DNA of 12,070 nucleotides from Candidatus Gastranaerophilales bacterium (GCA_003150395.1 QAMI01000057.1:14217-26286), one strand, 5' to 3'; positions 1 through 6,156 are shown, counted from the stretch's first letter. Notes: generated by a model from the sequence alone, not told the origin. Numbers and translations are program-made.

Positions 1-15
1 TGCCCGCTTAGAGTT

Positions 16-47
16 TTGAAAAAATCCTTTTTGGTTTATGCTATTAT
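16..47 (+). promoter_or_regulatory. Candidate extended -10 promoter for the thioredoxin-like gene
   Basis: TATTAT at 42-47 is preceded by TG at 39-40, which gives the TGnTATTAT form of an extended -10 element. A TTGAAA at 16-21 could be a -35 box but the gap of 20 bases is too long, so the extended -10 would have to carry recognition. The position, 25 bases before the ATG at 72, fits a short leader. Read by eye only. Confidence 0.4.
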
Positions 48-71
48 GTAAGTCGAAAAGGAGAAATTCTC

Positions 72-497
72 ATGAAAAAAAACATTATTATTGTTGCATT
101 AGTATTGATAGTTCCGCTTGTTGCATTTTGGATATTGAGTAATGCAAACACAACAACAGCACAGACAAATCCTGAAATCCCACAAACCGATCAGGTTGTT
201 AACGAAGTTGCTATCGGAAAACCTCAAATCTTAAAATTCACATCAACGATGTGTCTTGACTGCCAGACAATGAACAAATTGTTTAAAGAAGTTTTTCCAA
301 AATACCAGGATAAGATTGTTTTGACTGAAATTTCTGTTCAGGATGGAAAAGCTTTTACAAACGAACAAATCAAAAAATATAATATTACATTGGTGCCGAC
401 AATGATTTTCCTTGACTCAAATAACAATCAGGTTCAGAGAATTGAAGGCGCAATTGAGAAAGAAGTTTTGGAGAATTATTTAAAGGAACTTAAATAA
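72..497 (+). CDS. Membrane-anchored thioredoxin-fold protein
   Basis: This 141-residue protein is a thioredoxin-like thiol-disulfide oxidoreductase that probably works on the outer face of the cytoplasmic membrane. Residues 1-4 are basic and 5-23 form one hydrophobic segment, a signal anchor with no lipobox cysteine. A polar Thr/Gln/Pro linker (about 24-45) leads to the thioredoxin domain. The active site is C61-L-D-C64 after a beta strand (ILKFTSTMC); the usual Trp before the first Cys is replaced by Met. The cis-proline motif is V108-P109-T110. The start is set by AAAGGAG at 57-63, eight bases before the ATG. Its stop overlaps the start of the next gene, a CcdA-type electron carrier, so the pair probably forms a reductive relay: CcdA brings electrons across the membrane and this protein passes them to a target such as an apocytochrome or another exported thiol protein. 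The target cannot be told from the window. Confidence 0.85.
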   Translation: MKKNIIIVALVLIVPLVAFWILSNANTTTAQTNPEIPQTDQVVNEVAIGKPQILKFTSTMCLDCQTMNKLFKEVFPKYQDKIVLTEISVQDGKAFTNEQIKKYNITLVPTMIFLDSNNNQVQRIEGAIEKEVLENYLKELK

Positions 498-1201
498 TGA
501 CAAACTACGTTGAACTTTTCACTAATGGAGGAAGCTTGCCGCTATTATTCGGGTTATCTTTTTTAGGCGGTTTAGTTGCATCATTTTCACCCTGCTCGCT
601 GGCAATGCTTCCGTTGATAGTCGGTTATGTCGGCGGATATTCAAACGAAAATCCCGCAAAAACATTTTTGCAAATGTTATTTTTTGTTTTTGGAACAGCG
701 ATTGTTTTTTCGATAATCGGAATAATATGTGCAGTTACGGGTAAAGTGTTTGTTTCTTTTGCTGGGGGATATTTCGGACTTGTGCTTGCATCAATAGTCA
801 TGATAATGGGCTTAAAGCTTGTCGGCATTCTGGATTTTGACATGCCTGTTGTAATAAAAGAAATGCCCAAAAGCGAAGGTCATAATACATTTTTGTATCC
901 TGTTTTGCTGGGTGCTGTATTTGCGCTTGCCGGAACACCGTGCTCAACACCAATTTTAGCTGCTATTATGGCTTTTGCGTCACTTTCTGCAAGCCTTGGG
1001 CAAGCTGTAATTATGCTTTTCCTTTTTGCAATCGGGCAAGGTTTAATTCTGATTTTTGCAGGCTTCATAACCTCACACCTCAAAAATTGGAAAGGGTTTT
1101 ACAAAGTTTCCGATATCCTTTTGAAAGTCAGTGGAATTTTGTTAATACTGGCTGCTTTATATATTTTTTATAAGATTTTCCTGCCGTTTGTTGTAAAATA
1201 A
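497..1201 (+). CDS. ccdA: CcdA/DsbD-family transmembrane thiol electron carrier
   Basis: This 234-residue integral membrane protein belongs to the CcdA/DsbD transmembrane family, which takes electrons from cytoplasmic thioredoxin and hands them to thiol proteins outside the membrane. About six hydrophobic segments are visible (near 15-45, 57-80, 86-112, 132-160, 165-190 and 203-230). The two conserved cysteines sit in the expected Pro-Cys settings: SFSPCS at 30-34 (C33) in the first segment and GTPCSTP at 146-152 (C149) in the fourth. The length is normal for the single-domain CcdA form, lacking the extra domains of DsbD. The ATG shares one base with the stop of the thioredoxin-like gene (TAATG), with AAAGGAAC at 483-490 as ribosome binding site, so the two are translationally coupled. 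The partner in front is the likely electron acceptor. The symbol is by family; a role in cytochrome c assembly specifically is not shown. Confidence 0.85.
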   Translation: MTNYVELFTNGGSLPLLFGLSFLGGLVASFSPCSLAMLPLIVGYVGGYSNENPAKTFLQMLFFVFGTAIVFSIIGIICAVTGKVFVSFAGGYFGLVLASIVMIMGLKLVGILDFDMPVVIKEMPKSEGHNTFLYPVLLGAVFALAGTPCSTPILAAIMAFASLSASLGQAVIMLFLFAIGQGLILIFAGFITSHLKNWKGFYKVSDILLKVSGILLILAALYIFYKIFLPFVVK

Positions 1202-1277
1202 TATAAAATGAGTTAAAATTATTACAGTAAAAAGGTTAGGGCTGTGTTTAGAATTATCGCGGCCGTGGAGAAAGATT

Positions 1278-1757
1278 ATGAAAACTTATGAAGGCCAATT
1301 AGTAGCAGGTAATGAAAAATTCTGTATAATTTTGTCAAGATTTAATGACTTTATCGGGTCGAAACTTTTATCAGGCGCCATTGACGAGCTTATTCGTCAT
1401 GGCGTTTCAGATGAAAATATTGATGTTGTAAAAGTTCCCGGCGCGTTTGAAATACCTATTGCAGCGCAAAAGTTTGCGAAATCAGGCCGGTACAATGCAA
1501 TAATTACGCTTGGTGCAGTTATCAAAGGTTCAACTTCACATTATGATTATGTTTGTGCTGAAGTTTCAAAAGGGGTTGCTCAAGTTAGTCTTCAAACGGG
1601 AATTCCGGTGATATTTGGAGTTCTCACAACAGATAATATTGAGCAGGCAATCGAAAGAGCCGGAACAAAAGCCGGTAACAAAGGGTCAGATGCTGCAAAA
1701 GCCGCAATTGAAATGGCGAATTTGTGTCGTGAAGTGAATAAATTAATAAGCGAATAG
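1278..1757 (+). CDS. ribH: 6,7-dimethyl-8-ribityllumazine synthase
   Basis: This cytoplasmic enzyme condenses 5-amino-6-ribitylaminouracil with 3,4-dihydroxy-2-butanone 4-phosphate to form lumazine, the next-to-last step of riboflavin synthesis. The 159-residue protein is full length and collinear with the Bacillus-type enzyme. Family motifs are RFNDFIGSKLLSGA (21-34), VPGAFEIP (53-60), the substrate-binding VIKGSTSHYDYV (81-92) with catalytic H88, and ERAGTKAGNKG with R127. The phosphate-loop position usually written as Arg-Gly is Lys-Gly here (K83), a common conservative change. GTGGAGAAAG at 1266-1274 is the ribosome binding site and supports this ATG. The other rib genes are not in the window, so ribH is a detached single gene here. 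The 76-base gap before it is too short for an FMN riboswitch and none is seen, so regulation by FMN is not supported. Confidence 0.95.
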   Translation: MKTYEGQLVAGNEKFCIILSRFNDFIGSKLLSGAIDELIRHGVSDENIDVVKVPGAFEIPIAAQKFAKSGRYNAIITLGAVIKGSTSHYDYVCAEVSKGVAQVSLQTGIPVIFGVLTTDNIEQAIERAGTKAGNKGSDAAKAAIEMANLCREVNKLISE

Positions 1758-1802
1758 GAGAATAAGTTCGTTACGTAATGGAAATTAGTGTTTATTAAGA
1801 TA

Positions 1803-1811
1803 TAAGGAGGT
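1803..1811 (+). promoter_or_regulatory. Strong ribosome binding site of murQ
   Basis: TAAGGAGGT is a near-perfect match to the anti-Shine-Dalgarno sequence, six bases before the ATG at 1818. It fixes the murQ start and is the strongest binding site in the window. Confidence 0.8.
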
Positions 1812-1817
1812 ACCTGC

Positions 1818-2714
1818 ATGAGCGACATTATTACAGAGTTTAGGAATGAAAACACAAAAGACATCGACATTCTTCCGACCATTGAAATCGTTAAGAAAAT
1901 GAATGATGAAGACAAACTTGTTGCACTGGCTGTTGAAGACGAAGCCGAACACATTGCAGAAGGTATTGATTTAATTGCAAAACAGTTTCTAAAAGGCGGA
2001 AAACTTTACTATTTTGGTGCAGGGACTTCGGGCCGTCTCGGAATTTTAGACGCGTCAGAATGCCCTCCGACCTTCAGCGTACCCAAAGATATGGTTACCG
2101 GCTTTATAGCGGGAGGTGATAAAGCAATCCGACATTCAATCGAGGGCGCTGAAGATAATATGGATTTCGGTTATCACGATGCAGAGGTTCTAAAGCCGGA
2201 CGATGTTGCAATTGTGATTTCTGCAAGCGGCAACCCTAAATATCTTTTGGGGGTTCTTAAGCGTGCTGAAGAAGTCGGTGCTAAAACAATCGGTATTACC
2301 TGCAACCCGAAAGGCAGAATTGCCGAAGAAGCCGGACTTGTAATCTGTGCAGAAGTCGGTCCAGAAGTTATTGCCGGCTCCAGCCGTTTGAAAGCCGGTA
2401 CTGCTCAAAAAATGATATTGAATATGCTTTCAACCGGTGCTATGATTAAAATAGGCAAGACTTATGAAAACTTCATGATTGATTTGCAGGCTGTAAATGA
2501 AAAATTGAAAGACCGTGCAATAAGAATTGTTGCTCAGATTGCAAATGTTTCACACAGCGAGGCTTTAGGAGCACTTCTCAAATGTGACTGGGAAATAAAA
2601 ACAGCAATCGTAACTCTTGAAATGAAGCTTGGTATAGAAGATGCTCGTGCTGAACTAAAAAAACACCGCGGAGTTTTGAGAAAACTTTTGAATGCAAAAT
2701 CGGCAGCCATTTAA
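1818..2714 (+). CDS. murQ: N-acetylmuramic acid 6-phosphate etherase
   Basis: This 298-residue cytoplasmic enzyme removes the lactyl ether from N-acetylmuramate 6-phosphate, giving N-acetylglucosamine 6-phosphate and lactate, and so feeds recovered cell wall sugar back into metabolism. It is a single SIS-domain protein of normal family length. The sugar-phosphate binding motif is GAGTSGRLGILDASECPP (67-84) with E81 at the place of the catalytic Glu of this family; the second acidic residue is in SIEGAEDN (107-114, E112). Further family blocks are VISASGNPKYLLG, GITCNPKG and SSRLKAGTAQKMILNMLSTG, and the helical tail (about 245-298) resembles the family's C-terminal helical part. No murP transporter, anmK or nagZ gene is next to it, so the source of the substrate (own wall turnover or scavenged muropeptides) is not shown. 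Sixty bases separate it from ribH. Confidence 0.95.
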   Translation: MSDIITEFRNENTKDIDILPTIEIVKKMNDEDKLVALAVEDEAEHIAEGIDLIAKQFLKGGKLYYFGAGTSGRLGILDASECPPTFSVPKDMVTGFIAGGDKAIRHSIEGAEDNMDFGYHDAEVLKPDDVAIVISASGNPKYLLGVLKRAEEVGAKTIGITCNPKGRIAEEAGLVICAEVGPEVIAGSSRLKAGTAQKMILNMLSTGAMIKIGKTYENFMIDLQAVNEKLKDRAIRIVAQIANVSHSEALGALLKCDWEIKTAIVTLEMKLGIEDARAELKKHRGVLRKLLNAKSAAI

Positions 2715-2787
2715 AAACACGTGGTATTTTGCCGACCGCTAGTTTTAAAAATGAATAATGACAGACAAAGAAAAGAGGATAGAAGTT

Positions 2788-3789
2788 ATGAAATTGACAG
2801 TAATTGGTGCAGGATGTTGGGGGCTTACGCTTGCGTGGCTTTTGACGGATAACTTTGATGAAGTTACGGTCTGGGGGCGTGCGCAGGATCTATCCGAAGA
2901 TTTGATTAAAAATAAACATGCTTCAAAACCTCTTGAAGTCCAATTGAGTAATAAAGTTGAAATAACATCGGACCTGGAAAGTGCTATTAAAGATGCCGAT
3001 ATAATACTTAATGTTGTTGCAACATCAGGAACGCGCGACGTTTGCGAAAACCTAAAAAAAGCCGGCATCAAATCCGAACAAATTTTCGTAAACGCTTCAA
3101 AAGGGATTGAGCTTCCGTCGCTAATGAGAATGTCAGAAGTTATAAAAGATGTTTTGCCTGAACAAAAACTGGCAATCCTTTCAGGACCGACTCTGGCAAA
3201 AGAAGTTCTTGCAGGACTTCCGACAGCCGCGTCTGTTGCCTGTGAAGATATTAAAGTCGCAGAATTCGTCCAAAAAGCCTGCACTGTTCCGTCAAAATTC
3301 AGACTTTACACAAATACAGACGTAATTGGTGTCGAGCTTGGCGGAAGCCTTAAAAACGTAATCGCAATTGCCTCAGGTTTTGCCAAAACCATGGGACTAG
3401 GCGATAATTGTACAGGAACACTTTTGACACGTGGTATGGCCGAAATTGTGCGCGTAAGCATTCAACTTGGTGCAAATCCCTCGACTTTATACGGGCTTTC
3501 AGGCATGGGTGATTTGATTGCAACCTGCTCAAGCCCGATGTCAAGAAATTACACTGTCGGGTCGATGCTTGCGAAAGGTAAAAAAATCGATGATATTCTT
3601 GCTGAACTAGGTTCTGTAGCAGAAGGTGTTAAAACTTCAAAAGCTATATGCGAGTTAGCAAAAAAATTAAATTTAGAAGTGCCGGTTTCGGCTGCTATTT
3701 ATGAGGCTGTTTACACAGACATCACGCCGCAAGCTTTGCTCGAAAAACTTATGAACAGAAAACTGAAAGAAGAAGAAAGATACGTATAA
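2788..3789 (+). CDS. gpsA: NAD(P)-dependent glycerol-3-phosphate dehydrogenase
   Basis: This cytoplasmic enzyme reduces dihydroxyacetone phosphate to sn-glycerol 3-phosphate, the backbone for phospholipids. I start it at 2788, giving 333 residues: AGAGGA at 2774-2779 lies eight bases before this ATG, and the dinucleotide motif VIGAGCWG (5-12) then sits at the very N-terminus as in the family. The in-frame ATG at 2758 adds ten charged residues and has no ribosome binding site. Other blocks are SGPTLAKEV (from 132), GVELGGSLKNVIAI (181-194) with the catalytic-type K189, GLGDNCTGTLLTRGMAE, LSGMGDLIATCSS and SRNYTVG (252-258) which binds substrate and cofactor, and VAEGVKT near the end. Nothing is missing. 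The stop TAA is directly followed by the ATG of the PSP1-domain gene, so the two are expected on one transcript. Confidence 0.95.
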   Translation: MKLTVIGAGCWGLTLAWLLTDNFDEVTVWGRAQDLSEDLIKNKHASKPLEVQLSNKVEITSDLESAIKDADIILNVVATSGTRDVCENLKKAGIKSEQIFVNASKGIELPSLMRMSEVIKDVLPEQKLAILSGPTLAKEVLAGLPTAASVACEDIKVAEFVQKACTVPSKFRLYTNTDVIGVELGGSLKNVIAIASGFAKTMGLGDNCTGTLLTRGMAEIVRVSIQLGANPSTLYGLSGMGDLIATCSSPMSRNYTVGSMLAKGKKIDDILAELGSVAEGVKTSKAICELAKKLNLEVPVSAAIYEAVYTDITPQALLEKLMNRKLKEEERYV

Positions 3790-4716
3790 ATGAAATTTGC
3801 CGTAAATTATATTAAAAATACCTTTTACCCGCTGAATGTGCCGGAAAATATTCATATTGAAGACGGCCAGATGGTTTTAGTCCGAACTGACAAAGGCGAA
3901 GAAGCTTTGAAAGCTTTTCTTGTAAATTCAAAAATTTCAGAACTCTGGGAAAAATCAAAAAATAAGCCAGAACCGTTGACTGTTATCAGAACTTTGACTC
4001 AGCGGGATTTACAAACTCTTGACGAAATAAAAAAAGAAGAAGTTACGGCCTTTTTCAAATGCCAGGCTCTTGTCCAGCAGCATAAGCTTGTTATGAACCT
4101 TGTTCAATGCAGGATAACTTTTGACAGAAGGAAAATAACATTTTATTACACTGCACCGGAAAGAGTCGATTTTAGAGCGCTTTTGAAGGATTTAACACAA
4201 ACCTTTACGCGTGTGAGAATTGATTTACGTCATATCGGCGTTCGCGATGAAACCTCTATTTTAGAAGGAACAGGTGTTTGCGGGCGTCCATTCTGCTGCT
4301 CTAGTTTTTTGAGAAAGTTTGCGACAATCAACGTGAAGCTTGCAAAAGATCAAGGTATGCCGATTGCACTCGGAAAAATTTCCGGTACGTGTGGAAGACT
4401 TCTATGCTGTCTGACTTATGAATACTCCAATTATATTGATGCCGCAAAAGGTATGCCTCCGGTCGGGTCGTCTGTCATGACTTCAGAAGGACTTGGAAAA
4501 GTCTGCTATTTGCAATTCTTAAGCGGTAAAGTGGCTGTCAAGATGGAAGACGGTAAGGTCAAAGAATTCCCGAAAAATGATATAGAAATGGTTGATGCAG
4601 ATGTTAATGTTGACATTGAAACTCCTGTTATAACTTCATACCAAGAAGAAACTGACGTTAATATTGACCTAAGACAGCTGGAAGACGATAGAAACAGTTC
4701 AACAGGAAATGTTTAA
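3790..4716 (+). CDS. ricT: PSP1-domain protein, RicT/YaaT-like
   Basis: This 308-residue cytoplasmic protein matches the PSP1 family whose best studied member, Bacillus RicT (YaaT), joins RicA and RicF in an iron-sulfur complex that acts with RNase Y in mRNA processing and affects development. Residues about 5-90 form the first half; the hallmark lies in the PSP1 core: GVCGRPFCCSSFL (162-174) and KISGTCGRLLCCLTYE (196-211), with C164, C169, C170, C201, C206 and C207 available as metal ligands, plus C91 and C107 upstream. The region 220-270 looks like a small beta domain, followed by an acidic, probably flexible tail (270-308). The ATG abuts the stop of gpsA with only a weak purine-rich stretch before it, which points to coupled translation. 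RicA and RicF genes are not visible, so the partners and the exact role in this organism are inferred from the family. Confidence 0.85.
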   Translation: MKFAVNYIKNTFYPLNVPENIHIEDGQMVLVRTDKGEEALKAFLVNSKISELWEKSKNKPEPLTVIRTLTQRDLQTLDEIKKEEVTAFFKCQALVQQHKLVMNLVQCRITFDRRKITFYYTAPERVDFRALLKDLTQTFTRVRIDLRHIGVRDETSILEGTGVCGRPFCCSSFLRKFATINVKLAKDQGMPIALGKISGTCGRLLCCLTYEYSNYIDAAKGMPPVGSSVMTSEGLGKVCYLQFLSGKVAVKMEDGKVKEFPKNDIEMVDADVNVDIETPVITSYQEETDVNIDLRQLEDDRNSSTGNV

Positions 4717-4875
4717 CAGAGGTTTATAATAAGGGAATAATATAATACATAGCCCTTCGCAATACTATCATTCTGATACAAAGCGAACAGTTGAGTTATT
4801 GTAATTTAACATACAGAACAAGATGTAATTAATTATGAGATTGAGATGTATTTTTATTCTTCTTTATTCTTTCTG
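4717..4875. other. Non-coding spacer at the edge of the accessory region
   Basis: AT-rich stretch after ricT with no convincing reading frame, tRNA or terminator. TATAAT occurs at 4725-4730 and 4741-4746 but no -35 box stands at a usable distance. It marks the change from packed housekeeping genes to decayed accessory DNA. Confidence 0.5.
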
Positions 4876-5103
4876 TTAAAAATGACTGCGGAGAAAAATG
4901 CTCTGAAAAAAAGCTTCGGATTCTATATCTGAAATAGATTCTACTTCAATAAATTTATGAGGGGTTTTAATCTCTTCTGCTAATCCGGTAAAATCAGGAT
5001 AAATAATAGAGGGAGTAATTTCTATATTATTTAATTCTTGTTTTATGTTGTTTATACTTTCTCTCTCAATTTCAATTTTAATTATATTATCTTCTTTTAT
5101 ACA
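4876..5103 (-). pseudogene. C-terminal remnant, possibly of an FRG-domain protein
   Basis: Read on the minus strand, 5103 to 4876 is an open stretch of 75 codons ending in TAA, with coding-like composition but no Met codon. An in-frame stop lies immediately upstream (5104-5106), so the N-terminal part is gone. It reads DNIIKIEIERESINN, then ITPSIIYPDFTGLAEEIK. The pattern 'x-x-I-x-P-S-x-I-Y-P-D-x-x-G-L-A' resembles the C-terminal end of FRG-domain proteins, a family often found in mobile and defence-related regions. The match is from memory of the pattern and is short; treat the family name as a hypothesis. The remnant is cut where a second remnant on the other strand begins. Confidence 0.4.
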
Positions 5104-5106
5104 TTA

Positions 5107-5300
5107 GAAAAATATTTTGCTATTGCTGTAAGAAGTCATAAAGGGTGGGATAATGAGAACCTTATTTAGTAGCAAATTATTCATTAGCTGTAACAATAGA
5201 AGCCATAAACAATGACATTCCAATTTATAGTAAAATTTCAAATGTTGTTAAACTGGATATTGAAGCAGAAACTCAAATTGAAAATGAACTAAAATTATAG
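5107..5300 (+). pseudogene. C-terminal remnant of an unidentified gene, frameshifted
   Basis: Two overlapping open pieces on the + strand join into one plausible protein end. The first (from about 5098, clear from 5107) reads EKYFAIAVRSHKGWDN and runs into stops at 5167. The second, in another frame from 5157, reads EPYLVANYSLAVTIEAIN, continues with NDIPIYSKISNVVKLDI and ends at TAG 5298-5300. A single indel near 5152-5157 would join them into about 63 residues. There is no start codon or ribosome binding site. I do not recognise the family. It begins just where the minus-strand FRG-like remnant is cut, which suggests that a deletion or rearrangement removed the N-terminal halves of both genes. 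Confidence 0.4.
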
Positions 5301-5366
5301 GTTATATTATTTTTCAAAAATTTTACGTTAATTTAAAAAGCCTACTTTAATAATCTCTATTGTATA

Positions 5367-5378
5367 AATATCTAAAAC
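5367..5378 (+). repeat. Left copy of 12-bp direct repeat beside the recombination site
   Basis: AATATCTAAAAC occurs here and again at 6097-6108 in the same orientation, each time exactly 12 bases before the GTAACAAAAT arm of the adjacent recombination site. The equal spacing suggests an accessory recombinase-binding element or a trace of how the second site arose by duplication. Confidence 0.55.
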
Positions 5379-5390
5379 GTTACATAAAAA

Positions 5391-5416
5391 GTAACAAAAT
5401 GACAATTTTGTTACAT
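5391..5416 (+). repeat. Left inverted repeat (recombination site)
   Basis: Arms GTAACAAAAT (5391-5400) and ATTTTGTTAC (5405-5414) flank GACA (5401-5404), followed by AT. If the true arms are 8-9 bp, the spacer is 6-8 bases (TGACAA or ATGACAAT), the size usual for tyrosine recombinase crossover regions. The asymmetric centre gives the site a direction. A further arm-like GTTACATA sits just outside at 5379-5386. Confidence 0.8.
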
Positions 5417-5443
5417 ATATAATCTTGCTTACCCCATTGTTAA
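5416..5443 (-). promoter_or_regulatory. Candidate leftward promoter just inside the left repeat
   Basis: On the minus strand TTAACA (5443 to 5438, five of six to the -35 consensus) is followed after 16 bases by TATATA (5421 to 5416). Transcription would begin inside the left repeat and run left into the gene remnants, away from any intact gene. If the cassette inverts, the same promoter would face the giant gene with the start about 40-50 bases before its ribosome binding site. The -10 match is only four of six. Confidence 0.4.
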
Positions 5444-5499
5444 CGCCATTTTTTTTGAAAACTTTAGAAAATTTAGTGGAAATTTTTACAATCATAAAG

Positions 5500-5514
5500 A
5501 AATTGTTACAATTT
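5500..5514. repeat. 15-bp palindrome with a recombinase-arm-like core
   Basis: AAATTGTTACAATTT is a perfect 7-1-7 palindrome overlapping the stop codon of the recombinase gene. Its TTGTTACA core is the same as in the arms of the flanking recombination sites. It could be an extra recombinase-binding site or a weak hairpin; no T tract follows, so a terminator is unlikely. Confidence 0.4.
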
Positions 5515-6058
5515 ACAGACAAAATGCATTTAGCCGAGAATCAATAATATCCTGATTAATTCCTATATATTTTAATGTAACGCTTGGTGCAGAGTGATTG
5601 AAGATACATTGAAGCAATGCTACATCTTTATTCTCCTGATAAAAATGGTAGCCGAATGTTTTTCTTAACGTGTGTGTGCCAATCCTTGCTGTTATTCCCG
5701 CATTAACACAAGCATTGCATATTATTCTATATGCTTGTATCCTGCTTATTGGTTTCCCGCCTCTTTGGCTAGAAAAAAGCCATTCAGTGTCAGCTTTGTC
5801 ATAAATAAATTCCTCAAGTTCTGTTTTAAAAGACTTGGTTATAGGAAAACGCTTGTATTTCCTTGTCTTTTGCTCTATTAGTTCTATGTATTTCTTGTTT
5901 TTTACATCACTAACCTTTAGTTTTAAAATATCTGAAATCCTTAATCCGCTGTTTATCCCCATTAAGAATAACAAGTAGTCACGACTGCCGTGTTCTTTTA
6001 AAATTCGTTTTACAATTTCAATTTTTTCTTTGTCCCTAATCGGCTCTACGCATACCAT
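5513..6058 (-). CDS. Short tyrosine site-specific recombinase (putative invertase)
   Basis: This 181-residue protein is a tyrosine recombinase reduced to the catalytic domain, about the size of FimB/FimE, without the N-terminal SAM-like DNA-binding domain of phage integrases. All catalytic positions are present: R40 in NSGLRISD, K64 in the beta hairpin (EQKTRKYKRFP), H129 and R132 in GTHTLRKTFGYH, H155 in FNHSAPS, and the nucleophile Y164 in LKYIGI. Close relatives of this compact type are common in Firmicutes phages and elements. The start is set by AAAGGAG (6068-6074, minus strand), nine bases before the ATG. The gene lies wholly between two inverted repeats that look like recombinase sites, and it points away from the giant gene. 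Its probable job is to invert this cassette. Its own promoter would lie in the right repeat region (about 6085-6150, minus strand), so inversion could also change its own expression context. Confidence 0.85.
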   Translation of the reverse strand: MVCVEPIRDKEKIEIVKRILKEHGSRDYLLFLMGINSGLRISDILKLKVSDVKNKKYIELIEQKTRKYKRFPITKSFKTELEEFIYDKADTEWLFSSQRGGKPISRIQAYRIICNACVNAGITARIGTHTLRKTFGYHFYQENKDVALLQCIFNHSAPSVTLKYIGINQDIIDSRLNAFCL

Positions 6059-6096
6059 TTAACCATTCTCCTTTACTGTTACACATCTTACCTCTG

Positions 6097-6108
6097 AATA
6101 TCTAAAAC
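6097..6108 (+). repeat. Right copy of 12-bp direct repeat
   Basis: AATATCTAAAAC, identical and in the same orientation to 5367-5378, again 12 bases before the GTAACAAAAT arm. Unlike the left copy it lies inside the cassette, between the recombinase gene and the right recombination site. Confidence 0.55.
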
Positions 6109-6118
6109 ATATCCAAAC

Positions 6119-6144
6119 ATGTAACAAAATTGTCATTTTGTTAC
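6119..6144 (-). repeat. Right inverted repeat (recombination site)
   Basis: This is the exact reverse complement of 5391-5416: AT, arm GTAACAAAAT (6121-6130), centre TGTC (6131-6134 region) and arm ATTTTGTTAC ending at 6144. The giant gene's reading frame is open through this repeat back to a stop at 6103, and a TTG at 6130 falls inside it. Only 24 bases, holding the ribosome binding site, separate the repeat from the ATG at 6169. Confidence 0.8.
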
Positions 6145-6156
6145 ATAGGAACGAAC

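Larger units (their letters stand above)
5391..6144. mobile_element. Putative invertible DNA cassette carrying its own tyrosine recombinase
   Basis: A 754-base segment is bounded by a perfect 26-bp inverted repeat (5391-5416 and 6119-6144) and holds one gene, a tyrosine recombinase with a full catalytic set. Each end is built as two inverted 10-bp arms (GTAACAAAAT and ATTTTGTTAC) around four central bases, GACA at the left end and TGTC at the right. The centres are reverse complements, so the two sites are in opposite orientation, and conservative recombination would invert the segment rather than delete it. The right end is 24 bases from the ATG of the giant gene. The arrangement matches known recombinase-controlled phase switches such as the fim switch with FimB/FimE. 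Inversion itself cannot be seen in one sequence. Confidence 0.7.

Noticed and set aside
625..1083. Antisense ORFs across ccdA
   Set aside because: Shadows of a well-supported membrane protein gene, without ribosome binding sites or family motifs.
2758..2787. Earlier ATG for gpsA
   Set aside because: No ribosome binding site upstream, and it would place ten charged residues before the dinucleotide-binding strand that starts the family's proteins.
4731..4757. AAGGG ... CCCTT as a terminator after ricT
   Set aside because: Five-pair stem with a 17-base loop and no T tract.
5418..5423. Rightward TATAAT just inside the left repeat
   Set aside because: No -35 box at 16-18 bases (the ATGACA at 5399-5404 is only 13 away), and it would run antisense to the recombinase.
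5328..5522. Minus-strand ORF of 64 codons after the recombinase as an independent gene
   Set aside because: TTG start, no ribosome binding site, composition like non-coding AT-rich DNA; kept only as the possible N-terminal extension after inversion.
5391..6144. Reading the two sites as direct attL/attR repeats of a small excisable element
   Set aside because: The arms are palindromic and so match in both directions, but the asymmetric centres are reverse complements, which fits inversion only. The direct 12-bp repeats keep a past duplication possible.
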